A DNA stretch of 64,000 bases from Hybos culiciformis (Eukaryota; Arthropoda; Insecta; Diptera; Hybotidae). A program made the position numbers and the translations under genes. Below the pieces are notes generated by a model. It saw only the letters and a list, made by a program, of their open reading frames with translations. It was not told where the DNA came from and searched no databases. The DNA lies in NCBI GenBank assembly GCA_964007475.1, contig OZ023275.1:2108001-2172000 (forward strand), given 5' to 3'. Of the stretch, positions 36,300-48,381 are shown in pieces. Within the stretch, counting starts at the first letter, position 1. Every line of letters begins with the position of its first letter.

Positions 36300-38350
36300 G
36301 AATTGAAAATACAACTATGTATTAATTCTATTATCTTTCGGTTGTTTTTCAATGCTATGAAACTGAATTTACGTGAACAATTTAAAATTTTTATTATTCG
36401 ACGTATAAATAATATTTCTATATTCGTATAATTTCTTCTGAGAATTTTAGCAAATGTGTCTCTTTTTTTTATTGAATTTACATTTTTTTGTTCTCAACAT
36501 TTTTAATATTTTTTCAAAATTATTTTAAATTTCAATGTATTTTATAATTTAAATATTTTTAATCTTATATAATTCTGACTATTCAATTCTATATGAATTC
36601 ATATTTAATATTCAGTTTTAAAAAATAGTAATAATAATTTTATTCATATAACCAGTTCTAGCTATATTTTTCAAGAGATATATGAGTTTGTTACGTAAAA
36701 TTATGTTTTTAAAAATTATGTAAATAGATATTGATTTTCATAACATTGCAACATTGCACATAATTGATAAGTTCTTTATATCGATACTTCGAAAGTCTAG
36801 AATTTCATAATCTAACTTATTTTTTCATTTAAAAAAAAAGTTAATAAATATATGTATATGCTTTTATGTATTATGACAAGAAAAGATGACAATCAAGAAA
36901 CTGTTCCAATGACAGAAATTTAATTATTGAATCAAGATATCATCTAATAAATCTTTATCATCGTTCCTTATGTAATGTAGATGAGATAAATTAAAATTTT
37001 TCATCAATTTTTTTTCTTTTATCACTGACACAATTTTTTTTATCAAAATGTAATTTAATAAGGAAAATAAATTATTTCTTTCAATGCAAAAAAAATTAAT
37101 TTCTATACATATCAGTATTTTTATTTTTGAAAAATTAATTTTGCAAAAAAATCAAATTTAATTAGCTATAGTTTTGACATTGATTTAGTTCGTTGAAAAT
37201 ATCTTAAATTTAGAAATTTATATTGAGAAATTTTCAAAATTTATCCTTGCTATCTTATTATTATTTTTAAATAGCCCTTGTTTTGCAATATATATTAGTT
37301 ATTCCATAATGAATTACATTTTATTTTCGTTACAAAAATTTAATTAAATTTGATTTCCAAAATTTTATTTTTTAATTAAAACACATTCAATTGTTAATAA
37401 AATGTTTAGTGGGAAATGAAAAAATTAATAAATATAAAAATTAAAATTATATCCGTATATTATTATGATGTTATGTTTGAACTTTAATAGTTATACATAA
37501 AAACTATTAAAAAAGAACATATAAATCATTTTATCTTTTATTATTTTATGAAATAATAAATGTATGTAGGTTAGGTTACATTATAAAAACATATCATGCA
37601 TCCCTTATAACAATTTTAATCTTCTAACTAAAGTAAAGAATAGATGCATAGTGTTTTTACTACAACCGACGTTTATGTTAAGTTACTCAAAATCAGATCG
37701 TATTCTTAATTAAAAAACAAAAGATGAAGAATCCAAGAAGTACGATATATGTTCCAAATATACTTATACATATATATATACCATTACTTACTATGAAACG
37801 TCATAACGTCAATAGGAAGAAACGTCAATGGACTTTATGTTTCAAAAATTTATTCATAACATCAATTGATGTCAATTGACGTTATGTCTCTTTCTTATGT
37901 ATTAATTTTATGACTCATTCGTAATTTTTATTAATTTATTATTTGGAAACGACATAAAACTTTAAATTCTTTTAAATTTTGACTTTATGTGGCTTTTACA
38001 AAATGTTATAACGTCAATTAGTTTTTTTACTATTTCTTTGAGACATTGTGTTATTAATGACAATCCATTATTACAAATTATGTATTATGTATTATATAAC
38101 TACTTAAGTAATTAAATTAATATGTTCAAAAAACATATCTCATAAAACAAAATTAAGATCATATGAATATTAAGAATATTAAGATCATATGAATATTATA
38201 TTAGCTAAAACTATTATCGGTGTTAATAATTACGAATTACGAATATTGACCTCTAAAATTATGATTATTTTTTTTGAAGCCAAGTTTAGGACTATGTTAT
38301 GCGAGTTATCATAAAATTTCAAATATAAATATAAAATTTCAAATAATTTC
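36300..38350. other. AT-rich stretch with AACGTCAAT-rich palindromes
   Basis: 37796-38035 has several AACGTCAAT/ATTGACGTT words, including a near-perfect 32-bp palindrome at 37855-37886. Elsewhere it is homopolymer-rich and gene-free. Confidence 0.55.
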
Positions 38351-38549
38351 CTACACTGAAAAAAATGATTTTCAAATTTAATTTGTCCCAAATAATTATT
38401 TTTTTACTTCAATATCAAAATACTTTTTTCTAACATTATATTCTTGTGACAACAAATCACGAAAAACCCTTAAGTTGTTACAAGAATAATATGCTACAGA
38501 ACTGTATATTTCGAAATTTTCGAAAATCAATGCTGATGACAAGTCAGTG

Positions 38550-39035
38550 TTAAATTATAACGAGTATTTGCATGGACTTGTTCAAAGTTGCTTCTTGTTC
38601 TTTTAACTATTTTGTTATTCTACTAAGTATATTTTATTTCTAAACATTAAAATAAAATTATTATTGCACACAAATAAATTTTTTATTCATGGAAGTCACT
38701 GTACATGGACTTCTTGAAAGTTCTTTGTTGTTCATCTAATTTTACTTTATTTCTGGGCAGTAAATTTACATTACTATTGCACAGAAATACTTTTTTATTC
38801 GAGGAAGTAAATATACATGAACTTTTTGAAAGTTATTTGTTGTTCTTTTAAGCATTTTTCAATTGTGATCAGTATAAAGATATTACTATTGCACAGAAAT
38901 AAATGTTTATTCATGGAAGTAAATACGCGTTAAGTTCTTGAAAGTTTTTTGATTTTCTCCTAAATATTTTTTATTTCTGTGCAGTGAAATTAAATTACTA
39001 TTGCTCAAAAAGAAACTTTTATTCATGGAAGTAAC
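38550..39035 (+). repeat. Degenerate tandem array, period about 110-118 bp, 4-5 units
   Basis: Units share TTACTATTGCACAGAAATA, TTTATTCATGGAAGT and CTTGAAAGTT, starting near 38655, 38773, 38883 and 38994, with an older unit before them. Within a unit, TATTTCTGTGCA and TGCACAGAAATA are inverted, so each boundary can fold. It lies in the left part of the candidate 8-kb element. Confidence 0.78.
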
Positions 39036-39467
39036 ATTGCAAATTAATAACAAGAATGATTTTAGATTATGATGAGGATAAAATTTATTTATCAAAACGA
39101 ACTAGTAGAACTGTTCCGGTAAATAAAAGCTCATTGTAGGAACTAAACTTTCATTCTTGGAACAAGAAATATTTTTCTTGAAGTTAAAAACTGGGTATAC
39201 GTAACCAGATTATGTTAAATAAAATATTAAGAAGAATATTTTATTACAATCTAGTATGTACATGTACTTATATTTAACTTTTATAATATTTGTTTCAGGT
39301 TTTTTTGTATCAATTTTTTATAAATTTATTGAAAATTTAAAAATTTATTTTTTTAAATTTGGGTAACGTATATTTTTTAAATATTCTCGTTGTATTTTTA
39401 TGTTCTTATAATAATTTATTTAGGACGTAGCTTATGCATATACATTAGGACAAATTAAAATTAATCG

Positions 39468-39751
39468 TTAATTTCTAATTAACGGCAGCGTTGCGATTAA
39501 TTTTATAAACCTTTTCAAGGCTAAATTATATTTACATTGGTATTTCAAACTTATTTCTTACATCAAAAACAAAAAATTTAGCTTTCATTTTTACAAAATT
39601 TTGAAATAAAATCTTTTTTGATTTTTCGAAAATTTTTAAAAATTAAAGTTAAATTTTTGTTTTTGAAGTTACACAAATGTAAAGAAAGGTGGGAAAATAA
39701 TTTAGCCTTGAAAATGTTTATAAAGTAACGTTGGCGTTAATTAGAAATTAA
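39468..39751. mobile_element. TIR element with about 55-bp arms (284 bp)
   Basis: The left arm TTAATTTCTAATTAACG, then ACCTTTTCAAGGCTAAATTA, pairs with the right arm (read inward) TTAATTTCTAATTAACGCCA and ACATTTTCAAGGCTAAATTA, with small indels between. The inside is AT-rich and non-coding. It is either a MITE nested in the candidate 8-kb element or part of that element. Confidence 0.72.
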
Positions 39752-40512
39752 TTATTTATCTAAGCAACATCGTTCCTTAATTGGAAAAGAAATATCAATT
39801 CAAGCACGCTATATTAATATTCGAAACGTTTAGAATTACAAATTTATAGGACCATTTTAATTTTTTTATACCTTTTCTTTTTATGCAATTTAGTTTTACA
39901 TTATGATAAGAAAAAATTATTGACCAAATTTTGCTATATGGTAAATTATGAAAAGTTAATAAGGTTTATATTAAATAATACACTTGATATAAACAGTTTC
40001 AAGTTCCTTTAAATAAAATATGCTTTTCATGAACAATATATACCTTTCCCAAGTAGCTTGTTTTTTTCACAAATAAATAATATGTGTGTTAAACGTTGCT
40101 TTATCTAATCTACAGGATGTGGAAGTATTGTTTAAAAAAAAATTTCTTTTAAGAAATTAAATAGAATTATAAGTATTTTTAAAAATTTATATTTTTTTCA
40201 ATTATTTTTATTAAACAAAATCCAATTTAATTTCGTTTCCCGAGTGTGTAATTATGTACATATCAATCCAATTCTTATGTAGGTATATTGATTGCTTTGA
40301 GTCTTCGTAAATATTATTAATTTACAAGTAAAACATTTAGAAATTCTCTTTAATTTTTATGAAATCAAACAACAGGCCTAAAAATTGTTGAAACAAACTT
40401 TATTTTTAATTTTTTAAAAAATTCGATTGCTAAATTTAAAATCATAATAAAATCAGCTTTCTATAAGCAACGTTGGTGCTTATTTAAGGAGTTGTGTGTT
40501 GTATTAGACCCC

Positions 40513-40570
40513 ACTGTACCTAGGCATATGACTCATTGTACCACCCTACCCGGTGAGCCTAGTTATCCCC
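40513..40570 (-). repeat. Retroposon-like repeat fragment
   Basis: On the minus strand it reads AGGCTCACCGGGTAGGGTGG, then TACAATGAGTCA and GCCTAGGTAC. It aligns with AGGCTAATCGGGTAGGGTGG at about 50238 in the insert 50219-50325. It is one of two copies here, without the CCTAA tail. Confidence 0.6.
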
Positions 40571-40884
40571 AGCAAGTAAATATTATATTAAACATAAGTT
40601 AACCAAGCCTGCATAAAAATTTATACCTTAATAAGATAAAACTCCTTTTTTAAATTTTTTTTTTTTTAAATAATTTTCAATGCCTAATTTATTTGAAAAG
40701 GGCTTAAAAAGTATAATAATAATAAAAAATAATAATAATAAGTTAGGTACGCAACGGATTTATGAACATAAATCAACCTATTCATAATGTCTAAGAAAGT
40801 AAAAAATATTGTATGGTTATGCTGTTAGGGAAATATGAAATTACGTCAAATATTCAGTACTCGGTACAACAAATGTAAGCTTAT

Positions 40885-41805
40885 CCTGTAAAAAATAGTT
40901 TGCCGCGCATTTTCTTTGAATTGTTTGACGCGGCAAAGTATTTTTTACAGGATGGCTGAATAAAAGTTAAATATACTTGTGACAAGTAAAAATTGGTGAT
41001 TCAAAATCAAATATACTTATAACAAGTAAAAACTGTTCAACAAAAAACATAAAGGAGAATTTAGTGTTTGGCATAATCTTAAACAGTTTTTACTTGTTAT
41101 AAGTATATTTGACTTTTAATCACCAGTTTTTACTTCTCACAAGTATATTTAACTTTTATTCAGCCATCCTGTAAAAAATACTTTGCCGCACATTTTCTTT
41201 GATTTGTTTTACGCGGCAAAGTATTTTTTACAGTATGGCTGAATAAAAGTTAAATATACTTGTGACAAGTAAAAATTGGTGAATTAAAATCAAATATACT
41301 TATGACAAGTAAAAACTGTTCAACAAAAAACATAAAGGAGAATTTAGTGTGTGGCATAATCTTAAACAGTTTTTACTTGTTATAAGTATATTTGACTTTT
41401 AATCACCAGTTTTTACTTGTCACAAGTATATTTAACTTTTATTCAGCCATCCTGTAAAAAATACTTTGCCGCACATTTTCTTTGATTTGTTTTACGCGGC
41501 AAAGTATTTTTTACAGGATGGCTGAATAAAAGTTAAATATACTTGTGACACGTAAATACTGGTGATTACAAGTCAAAAATACTTATAACAAGTAAAAACT
41601 GTTTAAAATTATGCCAAACACTAAATTCAGCTCCTTTATGTTTTTTGTTGAACAGTTTTTATTTGTTATAAATATATTTGACTTTTAATCACCAGTTTTT
41701 ACTTGGCACAAGTATATTTAACTTTTTTACAGGATGTCTGAATACTTGTAACAAGTAAAAACTGGTGATTAAAAGTCAAATATACTTATAAGAAGTAAAA
41801 ACGTC
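40885..41805. repeat. Tandem array of interlocking palindromes, 283-bp period, about three units
   Basis: CCTGTAAAAAATA starts units at 40885, 41168 and 41451, a period of exactly 283 bp. Each unit has hairpin A, whose arms GTAAAAAATACTTTGCCGC and GCGGCAAAGTATTTTTTAC enclose about 20 nt, and a larger palindrome B. The arms of B run GGCTGAATAAAAGTTAAATA, TACTTGTGACAAGTAAAAA, and TACTTATAACAAGTAAAAAC around a loop with CATAAAGGAGAATTTAGTGT. In the last unit the loop is inverted (ACTAAATTCAGCTCCTTTAT), as if recombination between the arms had flipped it. After 41720 a partial unit trails off. The array ends about 220 bp before the ATG at 42029. It is cruciform-prone and non-coding. Confidence 0.9.
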
Positions 41806-42028
41806 AAAATATTGTCGGCTTCATGTTTTTTCTATTAAAATTATTTTAAATTTGAGCCTTTCATGTTTATCAAAGCTTGACAAAACAAAACTTGGAAAAA
41901 AAACAATTTGCAGGATTATTTATCAAAAAATAATTTAATTATTTTTATTAAAGTGTAATTGGAGTTTTAATTGCTTTAATTGTAATTGGAATTGGAATTG
42001 TGATTGGAATTGTAATCAAAATTGAAAA

Positions 42029-44478
42029 ATGGAAGCAAATAATGGTAAGTAAGTTTTATATTTTTTTCGTTTAATTTTAGGTGTGGCAGAATTGCAGTAA
42101 CAACTACTGAAGTCCTCTGTCAGCAAATATGGTGGCGTCAAATAAAATAATCTGATGATGCCAACAAAAACGACTAACCGGCGGATTTTGATTTGAACCT
42201 CAAACGCATCTCAGAAATTAATCGTTGTGTCGGGCTTCTTTGTGTGTTGGTAATGTCAATGTCCTACCACTTATTAGGTCGAGGAATTAAATTCCGCCTT
42301 GCATCGGTATTTGAATTATGATTTTTTCAAAAACTTAATCGATTTTGATTGAGAATTGTTTGTTTTTTTGGTGAAAATGTCGTATCAATTCAAAATTCGT
42401 AACGCATCTGTATATCAAACTCTGATTCAACTTCAAATAATTTTTTCGTAATGGGAATTAACATATTTTATTAGAAGTTGATAATTTAATGTTCGTGCAA
42501 AAGAGTATTAGTACTATGAAAGTACCTTCTATGTAATTTTAAAATTTCATACTCTATCTAAAATCTTGAATGCTGTTCAAGAAGAAATTTGAATCATATT
42601 TATGTATTTGTTTGCAGTAAATGAAAAATTTTCAGCATTGTCATCTGACGCTGAACTCATTGGCTACATCTACCGTAGAAAGAATAATTTAATAATTTAT
42701 AAAAACATTTTTTTCATGCCGGTAGGTGTTGGGTACATTTCCTTATTAAACTAAGATTTATGTTGCTGCAAACTTTCGAAACTGAAAATATCTTTTTTTA
42801 AATAAATTACACATTTCATACCCAAAAATAACCTGCATATAATTAACAATTTTTCGAAAGAATATTTGCTTGTAGGATATTCTGGCTATGCCTTATGTGA
42901 ATCTTCAAATAGCTTTTGCAAAAACAAGAAATCTCAGATCATCGAAAATAATGAGAGGACTAAAATTGCTCAAGCAATTATAGAATACTTGTTAACAAAT
43001 GCCTATGATCGAGTGTAAGAGTTATCTTTTATTTAACATATTACAGCTTTAATTTATCTTAATTTATCTTTAATTTATTAATATTTTGCTTTACTTTTTC
43101 TTCCCAAAACTAAAAATACCTGTAATTTATTATTTCAGAATAACTCGAGAGGATTTTCAGTTGTATGTCAAATTAATTGTTGAAATCATACCTTCCGAAA
43201 CAACAGCGACATATTTTATTCCATCTGGTGAGTCAGGCAAGAGGAAAATTATATGCTTCGTACAGAAATTTGAGAGCTTCTTTGCAGTTAGTAGGCCTTT
43301 CATCGAAACGGGGAAGTTGTCCAAAAAGTAAAAAAGAAAAAGGTAAGTAAACAAGATATATAATATTTTTTTTAGTTATTTATTTAATCCATAATTTAAC
43401 TTACTTTATAGAAATACAAATCATTCATAGGTTCTCAACATTTAAGAGTTAATGATAAAATTTTATTCTACTTCACTCGAAGTATTTAATTTTTAAATTT
43501 CATACTTTTATGTTTTGACTATCACTATTGCGTTTTCGTTTGTTTTATATTATCTAAATATTTTGTAAAAAAAAATTATTTTTGTAGATCCCACAAAGAA
43601 TTTCCTGCTTGAACCGCACAATAGACGTTGAAGCTGAAGTGGAATCGTTCTCTTTTATAAAACAACATTCTTGTCCTTGGGAAGAAAAATTGTTAACAAT
43701 TGGGAAAGAAGTAGATGATTGCGATACGTTTTATTTGAAACCTGTTCGACGAAAGAATATTTGGATAGTTTTCCAGCGATTAAGTTAGCTGAAGGGTATA
43801 AATTAGTAAGTGCCTATAGACAAATATTTTCAAAAAAAAAATCATATAAGCCATTTTATGTTTGCAGCTTGAAAGTGATTTTGAGAAAGCCTATTCAACT
43901 ACACAATTTGGAAATTTTGAACAATCGTGTGACAAAATTATAATCCTTGCGGAAAAAAAAGAGACAAAACTATACAAGATTTGATATTAAAACACAAAAC
44001 TTCTACAAATAAAAGTAGGTTTCCAATTTTCTTTATTTATTATTCACAATTATTTATAGTTAAGAAATATGTATACCGTAATTCAAAATTATTTATATAA
44101 ATGTATCTGCTTTCAATTTTGTTCAAAAACATAATTTCGAAAATATAAACAAATTACCTTTATATATTTTTCAGATGCACGAAAATTACTCGCATTGCAG
44201 CTAATCTGTTTTTTACTACCAATCCACCCGTGAAAAATACTGCAAAAAAAGGCATTATCCCACCAAGCAAATTGGAAGTTTTTAAGTGCTTCATATCGAT
44301 ATTTGAGGTATTCATTTTATTTAAATAATTATTTATTGAAAATATGCGTAAAACATATTAAATCAAAGTTAATAATATTTATTTTTAGGATCAAGAAAGT
44401 GCCGACATCGCAATTGAAACATTGAAAAGTGTACTTCTGTGCATGCATTTGCAAAATTTATTTGGTAAAATTTTCTAA
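42029..44478 (+). pseudogene. Eight-exon gene of an uncharacterised arthropod family, frame broken
   Basis: Exons as I read them: 42029-42044 (ATG, MEANN, then GTAAGT), 42618-42725, 42876-43014, 43139-43342, 43588-43805, 43868-44014, 44175-44307, 44389-44478. Most junctions have good consensus (donors GTAAGT, GTAAGA; acceptors TTTGCAG, TTTCAG, TTTGTAG). Exons 1-4 join in phase: MEANNVNEKFSALSSDAELI, then ERTKIAQAIIEYLL, then VITREDFQLYVKLIVEIIP and TYFIPSG. A one-base shift follows; the next frame reads ARGKLYASYRNLRASLQLVG and SKRGSCPKSKKEK to the donor. Later exons give PWEEKLL, STKEYLDSFPAIKLAEGYKL, LESDFEKAYSTTQF, LALQLICFLLP, GIIPPSKLEVFKCFISIFED, each needing further single-base shifts, one in an A8 run. 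The order (REDF, YFIP, GKLYxSY, W, FP-K--GY-L) is one I recall from many unnamed multi-copy arthropod proteins. Function is unknown. It is either a recent pseudogene or a gene with base-call errors. Confidence 0.72.
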
Positions 44479-44479
44479 A

Positions 44480-46393
44480 CATTAAAAAAAGGAGATTTAA
44501 CATGAGGTGAAGTTTTTGAATTTTTGTATTGAAAGCTAGTTTTAAAAATATTTTCTAGATCAAATACTATGTTTGAAATAAAACATATCAACCTATCTAA
44601 GCTAAAAGCAATTAAATAAGTTGGTCATTAATTGTATATTAAATTTTCAATAAATAACTAATTATAAGCAGTTATGTAATTAAAAATAATACTAAATATT
44701 TGTAATTTTTCAACTTTATTTCAAAAAAGTTTTGTAGGCATGTAAAACGTAAAACATATTATATAAAAGAATTATAAAGTTTATTTTATTTTCAAAATTT
44801 GATGTTTTTCTAATAATTTTTACATACATTTCAGTCGCAAATAAGACATATTAAACGGATCATATTTACATATTGATATTGCAGGGAGAACATTATTAAA
44901 TTTTGCAACAAGGAAATTCTTATCAACAAGTATGAAGATTTTTGGAAGTTCGAAAATTGATTAAGGTAAATTTTTTCAGTATTGTTTCAAATCCATCATG
45001 CTTCTGAATTTATACTTACGAAAATGATAATAACGTTATCGGGAAATCTTTTTGAGCGTTATGTTCAAATTTCCTTTTTAATTAAATTATTTGCAAATTT
45101 TTAGTACATACATATTAATAAATAAATTTTATTTGAAAAGAAAAAAAGAGTTTGAACGTAACCTTCGAATAGTTTTAACGAAAACATTATTATAGTTTTC
45201 TGAAGTATAAATTCTAAAGCATAATAGATTTGAGACAATATTGAAAGTATTTACCTTAATAAATTTTTGTGCTCCCGTGAAATTTTCAAACTTTTTGACA
45301 CCAGTAACAATGTTCTTGCTGCAATCATATTGAAATAACCGTCAGTATAATCTTCCATTCTAAGAGTATTTGCACCAATTATGAAATTGTTGCTACAAGA
45401 ATATTAAGTATTTCTGCAAAACAAATTTTTCTTATGTTACTTTTAGAAATTTATTATTTCAACTATATTACAATCGTCAGAACCAGTTATAGTCATTTGT
45501 ATAAAAATTAAATAGTTAAAGAAAGTAAATTCCTTTTAGTGGGAGAAATATTGGTCTTTCCAGCATAATATTATTTAACTAAAAAATATTTAAAGTAAGT
45601 ATCAAACTTAACTTTCAAGCATTATTATCATTTGAGTGAGTTCATATTTGGTTTGTCAAGTACCAAAAATCCGTATAGCTAGTTTAGTCTTAGTGCTTAT
45701 TAGTACATCGTACATTTGTGGCAATAAACAATTATTAAGAGGAAGAATCAAAATAATAGTTTCTAATATTTCATACTTGACGCATAAACATTATTAAGCT
45801 GTCTAGAAAAGTAAGTGCATGAACCAACTAATATTTTATTTTTATGAACTGTTTTGTTATTGTAAGAAGTTTTTCATTGCCCTACCTTAAGTTAATAGTG
45901 CTTTTCATACGGAATTTTTCAATAAAATCAGTTTCAAAATACAGCTTTTAAATATTTTATGTTTGCAATACAAATATTTTTAATTTATGAGAAACAAAAA
46001 GTACTTGAACCAACTAATAAGGTATTTCTAAGAACTAGTTTCATTTTGTTGAAAAAAATGCATAGCCGTAGTCGAAATTTAATAATGATTCTAATAACAA
46101 ACTTTTTGATTACCAAAAATATATTTGTACTTGACGCAACTGTTTTCCTCAAAATTTTGCATCAGGACCTATAATTAATTTCGAAATAAAACTGAAGGCA
46201 AATAAAATATAGTTGTTTGAATTTCATATTTATATAATGAAAACAACATTTAAGTTACAGAAAGAACAAATTTTCGAAAATCAGTACTTGCATCAAGTAA
46301 TAACATTTTCGAATTTTAATATTACTTGTCACAAGTGGGATTGTACTAAGGTCGTTTTTTGTACTTGCGAGCAGTATATTTTTTTTTTCGGTG
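44480..46393. other. Non-coding 3' part of the candidate 8-kb element
   Basis: A possible extra 3' exon (about 44883-44965, after TATTGCAGG, including AACAAGTATGAAGA) cannot be supported. 45640-46380 is rich in GTACTTGA / TCAAGTAC words in about 190-bp degenerate units. Confidence 0.4.
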
Positions 46394-46395
46394 TA

Positions 46396-47320
46396 CCATT
46401 AATTTCCATAATATCGAATTATATTTAACAATAACCGATTTTATTAAATATGCACTTTGAACATATTAAAATTAAAGATACATAAAACATAATATTATTA
46501 TTATATTTTATCATGCTCTGAACGAAAAATTAAAGATTTTGTCCTTCATCTCGTTCTGTGTTCCAGATTTCATTTTATTTTGTTTTTGTTTTTTTTTTTC
46601 TTGTATCCTAATGAGAAAGAAATTATAAATTCTGAATATGTTTTCAAAAAACACCTTTAATATTCTGTTTATGTTAACAATCTTAATATGATGATGTTAA
46701 AATATAATTTTTTTTTATAATTTTTGTTGATTATGATTTTCTTATGAGGCAAGGAAAATTACTTTTAATTGCAAAAACAAACATTTAATAAAAAATTCAA
46801 AATATCTATGTCATAAAAAAAAAGAAATGTCATTTCTTTGAACTTTATTTTGTTTTCCAGTAATTAAAAAAGGTCATAGAAATATAAATAAAATACAATT
46901 AAAAGAAATAATATAAAATAAAATTATGTATTATGTTTTTATTTTTGAAGTGAAACTACTTCAGAAGCATTTTATGGTATTTTATTGAGGGTGAATTGAA
47001 AAAAATGTTTGTTAAAAAAATCACATTTACTGTCAAAACATTGTCACGTTTGGAGAAGAAAAAAGTAAATTCCAAAAAAATATTTTAATACCGTCCCAAA
47101 CACCCAAACTAAAGAAAAATTAAAAATAATTAATAATAACAATTTTTATTAGTAATAATAAAAAAAAAATTTTAATTTTAATTTTTTCTTACGAAAAAAA
47201 ATATAAATTTTCCACCAATAATTTTTTTTTTTTCGTTCTTCCACCAAGTTCCTCCAAGTTCCACCAAGTTCCAAGAATCCTATTTTGTAGTCACTTATTA
47301 TACGACAAAAATGTATAAAT
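46396..47320. other. AT-rich non-coding stretch with a short CCACCAAGTTCC repeat
   Basis: 47240-47275 has three to four copies of TTCCACCAAG / TCCAAGTTCC. Otherwise homopolymer-rich and gene-free. Confidence 0.55.
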
Positions 47321-47365
47321 GAAGTATGGAGCCCGTTTTCAACATTTCAATTGAAATATTATCCG
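47321..47365 (+). repeat. Dispersed repeat family B, copy 3
   Basis: AGTATGGAGCCCGTTTTCAA then CATTTCAATTGAAATATTAT. It aligns with the copies at 10058 and 11949. Confidence 0.6.
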
Positions 47366-47736
47366 ATTAGACTAGACTTAGATGATGAAACTAAATTAAA
47401 ACAAAAACGATGATTAGAGTAACTAATCCATACTTTTTACTACGTTTTTTCACTTTAAAATTTCAATTTTTCAATTTCAAACCAAAGCTGCGGGAGCAAA
47501 CCGAAATTTAATTTAAATAGTGCCTTAATATCAAAGTCATTAAATATTGTTTAATAGGCTTTATTTCACACTCATGCTATAATTGAATGATCAATTGCAT
47601 GATTGAATGATGAATTGCTGGTGATGGATTGCTTGACGATGAATGGCTGGCGATTCATATATATTTAATGTTTTTTTTTTTTTTATAATTTCGATAAAAA
47701 AAAAAAAAATTTGCATTCGGAAAACGTAAGAACATT

Positions 47737-47953
47737 TTGAGGGGCCATATCTCCGAAACAGGGCATTACTGAGAAATAAGTTTTCAGATGTAGTGGTATG
47801 GGCACCGCCTCTACCCCTCACCAAGTTTCAGCCACATCAGACTAGTACACGAAAACTGCAGTTTAAGTTTTAGCTGTGTGTTTGCGAAACTCGAAAAAAG
47901 CGACATGGTTTTTTGACGTTTCAATACCCCAAAAAAATGAGTGGTCCCCTCAA
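47737..47953. mobile_element. Possible short TIR element with TTGAGGGG ends
   Basis: The left end TTGAGGGGCCATATCTCC and the right end (inward) TTGAGGGGACCACTC share about 11 bases. The inside is much GC-richer than the surroundings (GGGCACCGCCTCTACCCC). The frame at 47591-47824 reads across it and is not a gene. The ends are short, so the call is weak. Upstream, 47585-47650 has a degenerate GATTGAATGATGAATTGC repeat. Confidence 0.35.
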
Positions 47954-47959
47954 TAAAAA

Positions 47960-48380
47960 TTTTTCATTTTAAAAACAAAATAATTTGGCACGAAAAATTT
48001 AGATTCAAATTATTTTCTAAAAATCTTTCGTTTACAAATTATATAAAATTAAAATTTTTTTTTTTTTTTTTTTCAAAAAAAGCAGCTCCGGTGAAATAAT
48101 GATTACCTGACCAAAAATTTTAGGTAGGGAGCTACGGTTAGGGTCGTACCGGCTCAAAATATGCAAAAATAGTTTAAATCTTTTAAGTTTTAACTTCTGT
48201 CGGCAGTTCTATGACTGCTTCGTATTTTTAAATGTATTAAATGAAAAATTGAAGTTTTTTTTTTATTTGATAAATTTATTGAAAGATAAAAATTAGAAAA
48301 AATGGTTTTAGTAATTAATTAATTATGATAATAAAACTTTAATTTAAGTTTGGATTAATAATTTTGTGGCTGTACAGTAT
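47960..48380. other. Non-coding stretch with one GC-richer patch
   Basis: 48118-48160 (AGGTAGGGAGCTACGG, GGGTCGTACCGGC) looks like repeat debris, but no partner was found. The rest is AT-rich. Confidence 0.45.
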
Positions 48381-48381
48381 T

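Larger units (their letters stand above)
38354..46393 (+). mobile_element. Candidate large DNA transposon carrying a spliced gene (8,040 bp)
   Basis: The left end CACTGAAAAAAATGATTTTC follows TA (38352-38353). The right end, read inward, is CACCGAAAAAAAAAATATAC, with TA at 46394-46395. Inside lie a degenerate 110-118-bp tandem array (about 38550-39035), a nested TIR element (39468-39751), a 283-bp palindromic array (40885-41805) and an eight-exon broken gene (42029-44478). Near the right end, about 190-bp degenerate repeats (units near 45805 and 45993) carry GTACTTGAACCAACTAAT-like words. The word TACTTGTNACAAGTA and variants occur in the central array and near the right end (46284-46300, 46323-46336); TTCTTGTGACAAC and GTTGTTACAAGAAT occur near the left (38442-38488). 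The terminal match is short and A-rich, so the boundary claim is an inference; the shared internal words are its best support. Confidence 0.4.

Noticed and set aside
40885..41805. CRISPR-like array
   Set aside because: The 283-bp units have no constant short repeat with unique spacers, and the context is eukaryotic. It is a tandem palindrome array.
43086..43331. 81-codon frame as a stand-alone small gene
   Set aside because: It is exon 43139-43342 plus intron sequence. After FIPSGESG the true family reading is in the next frame.
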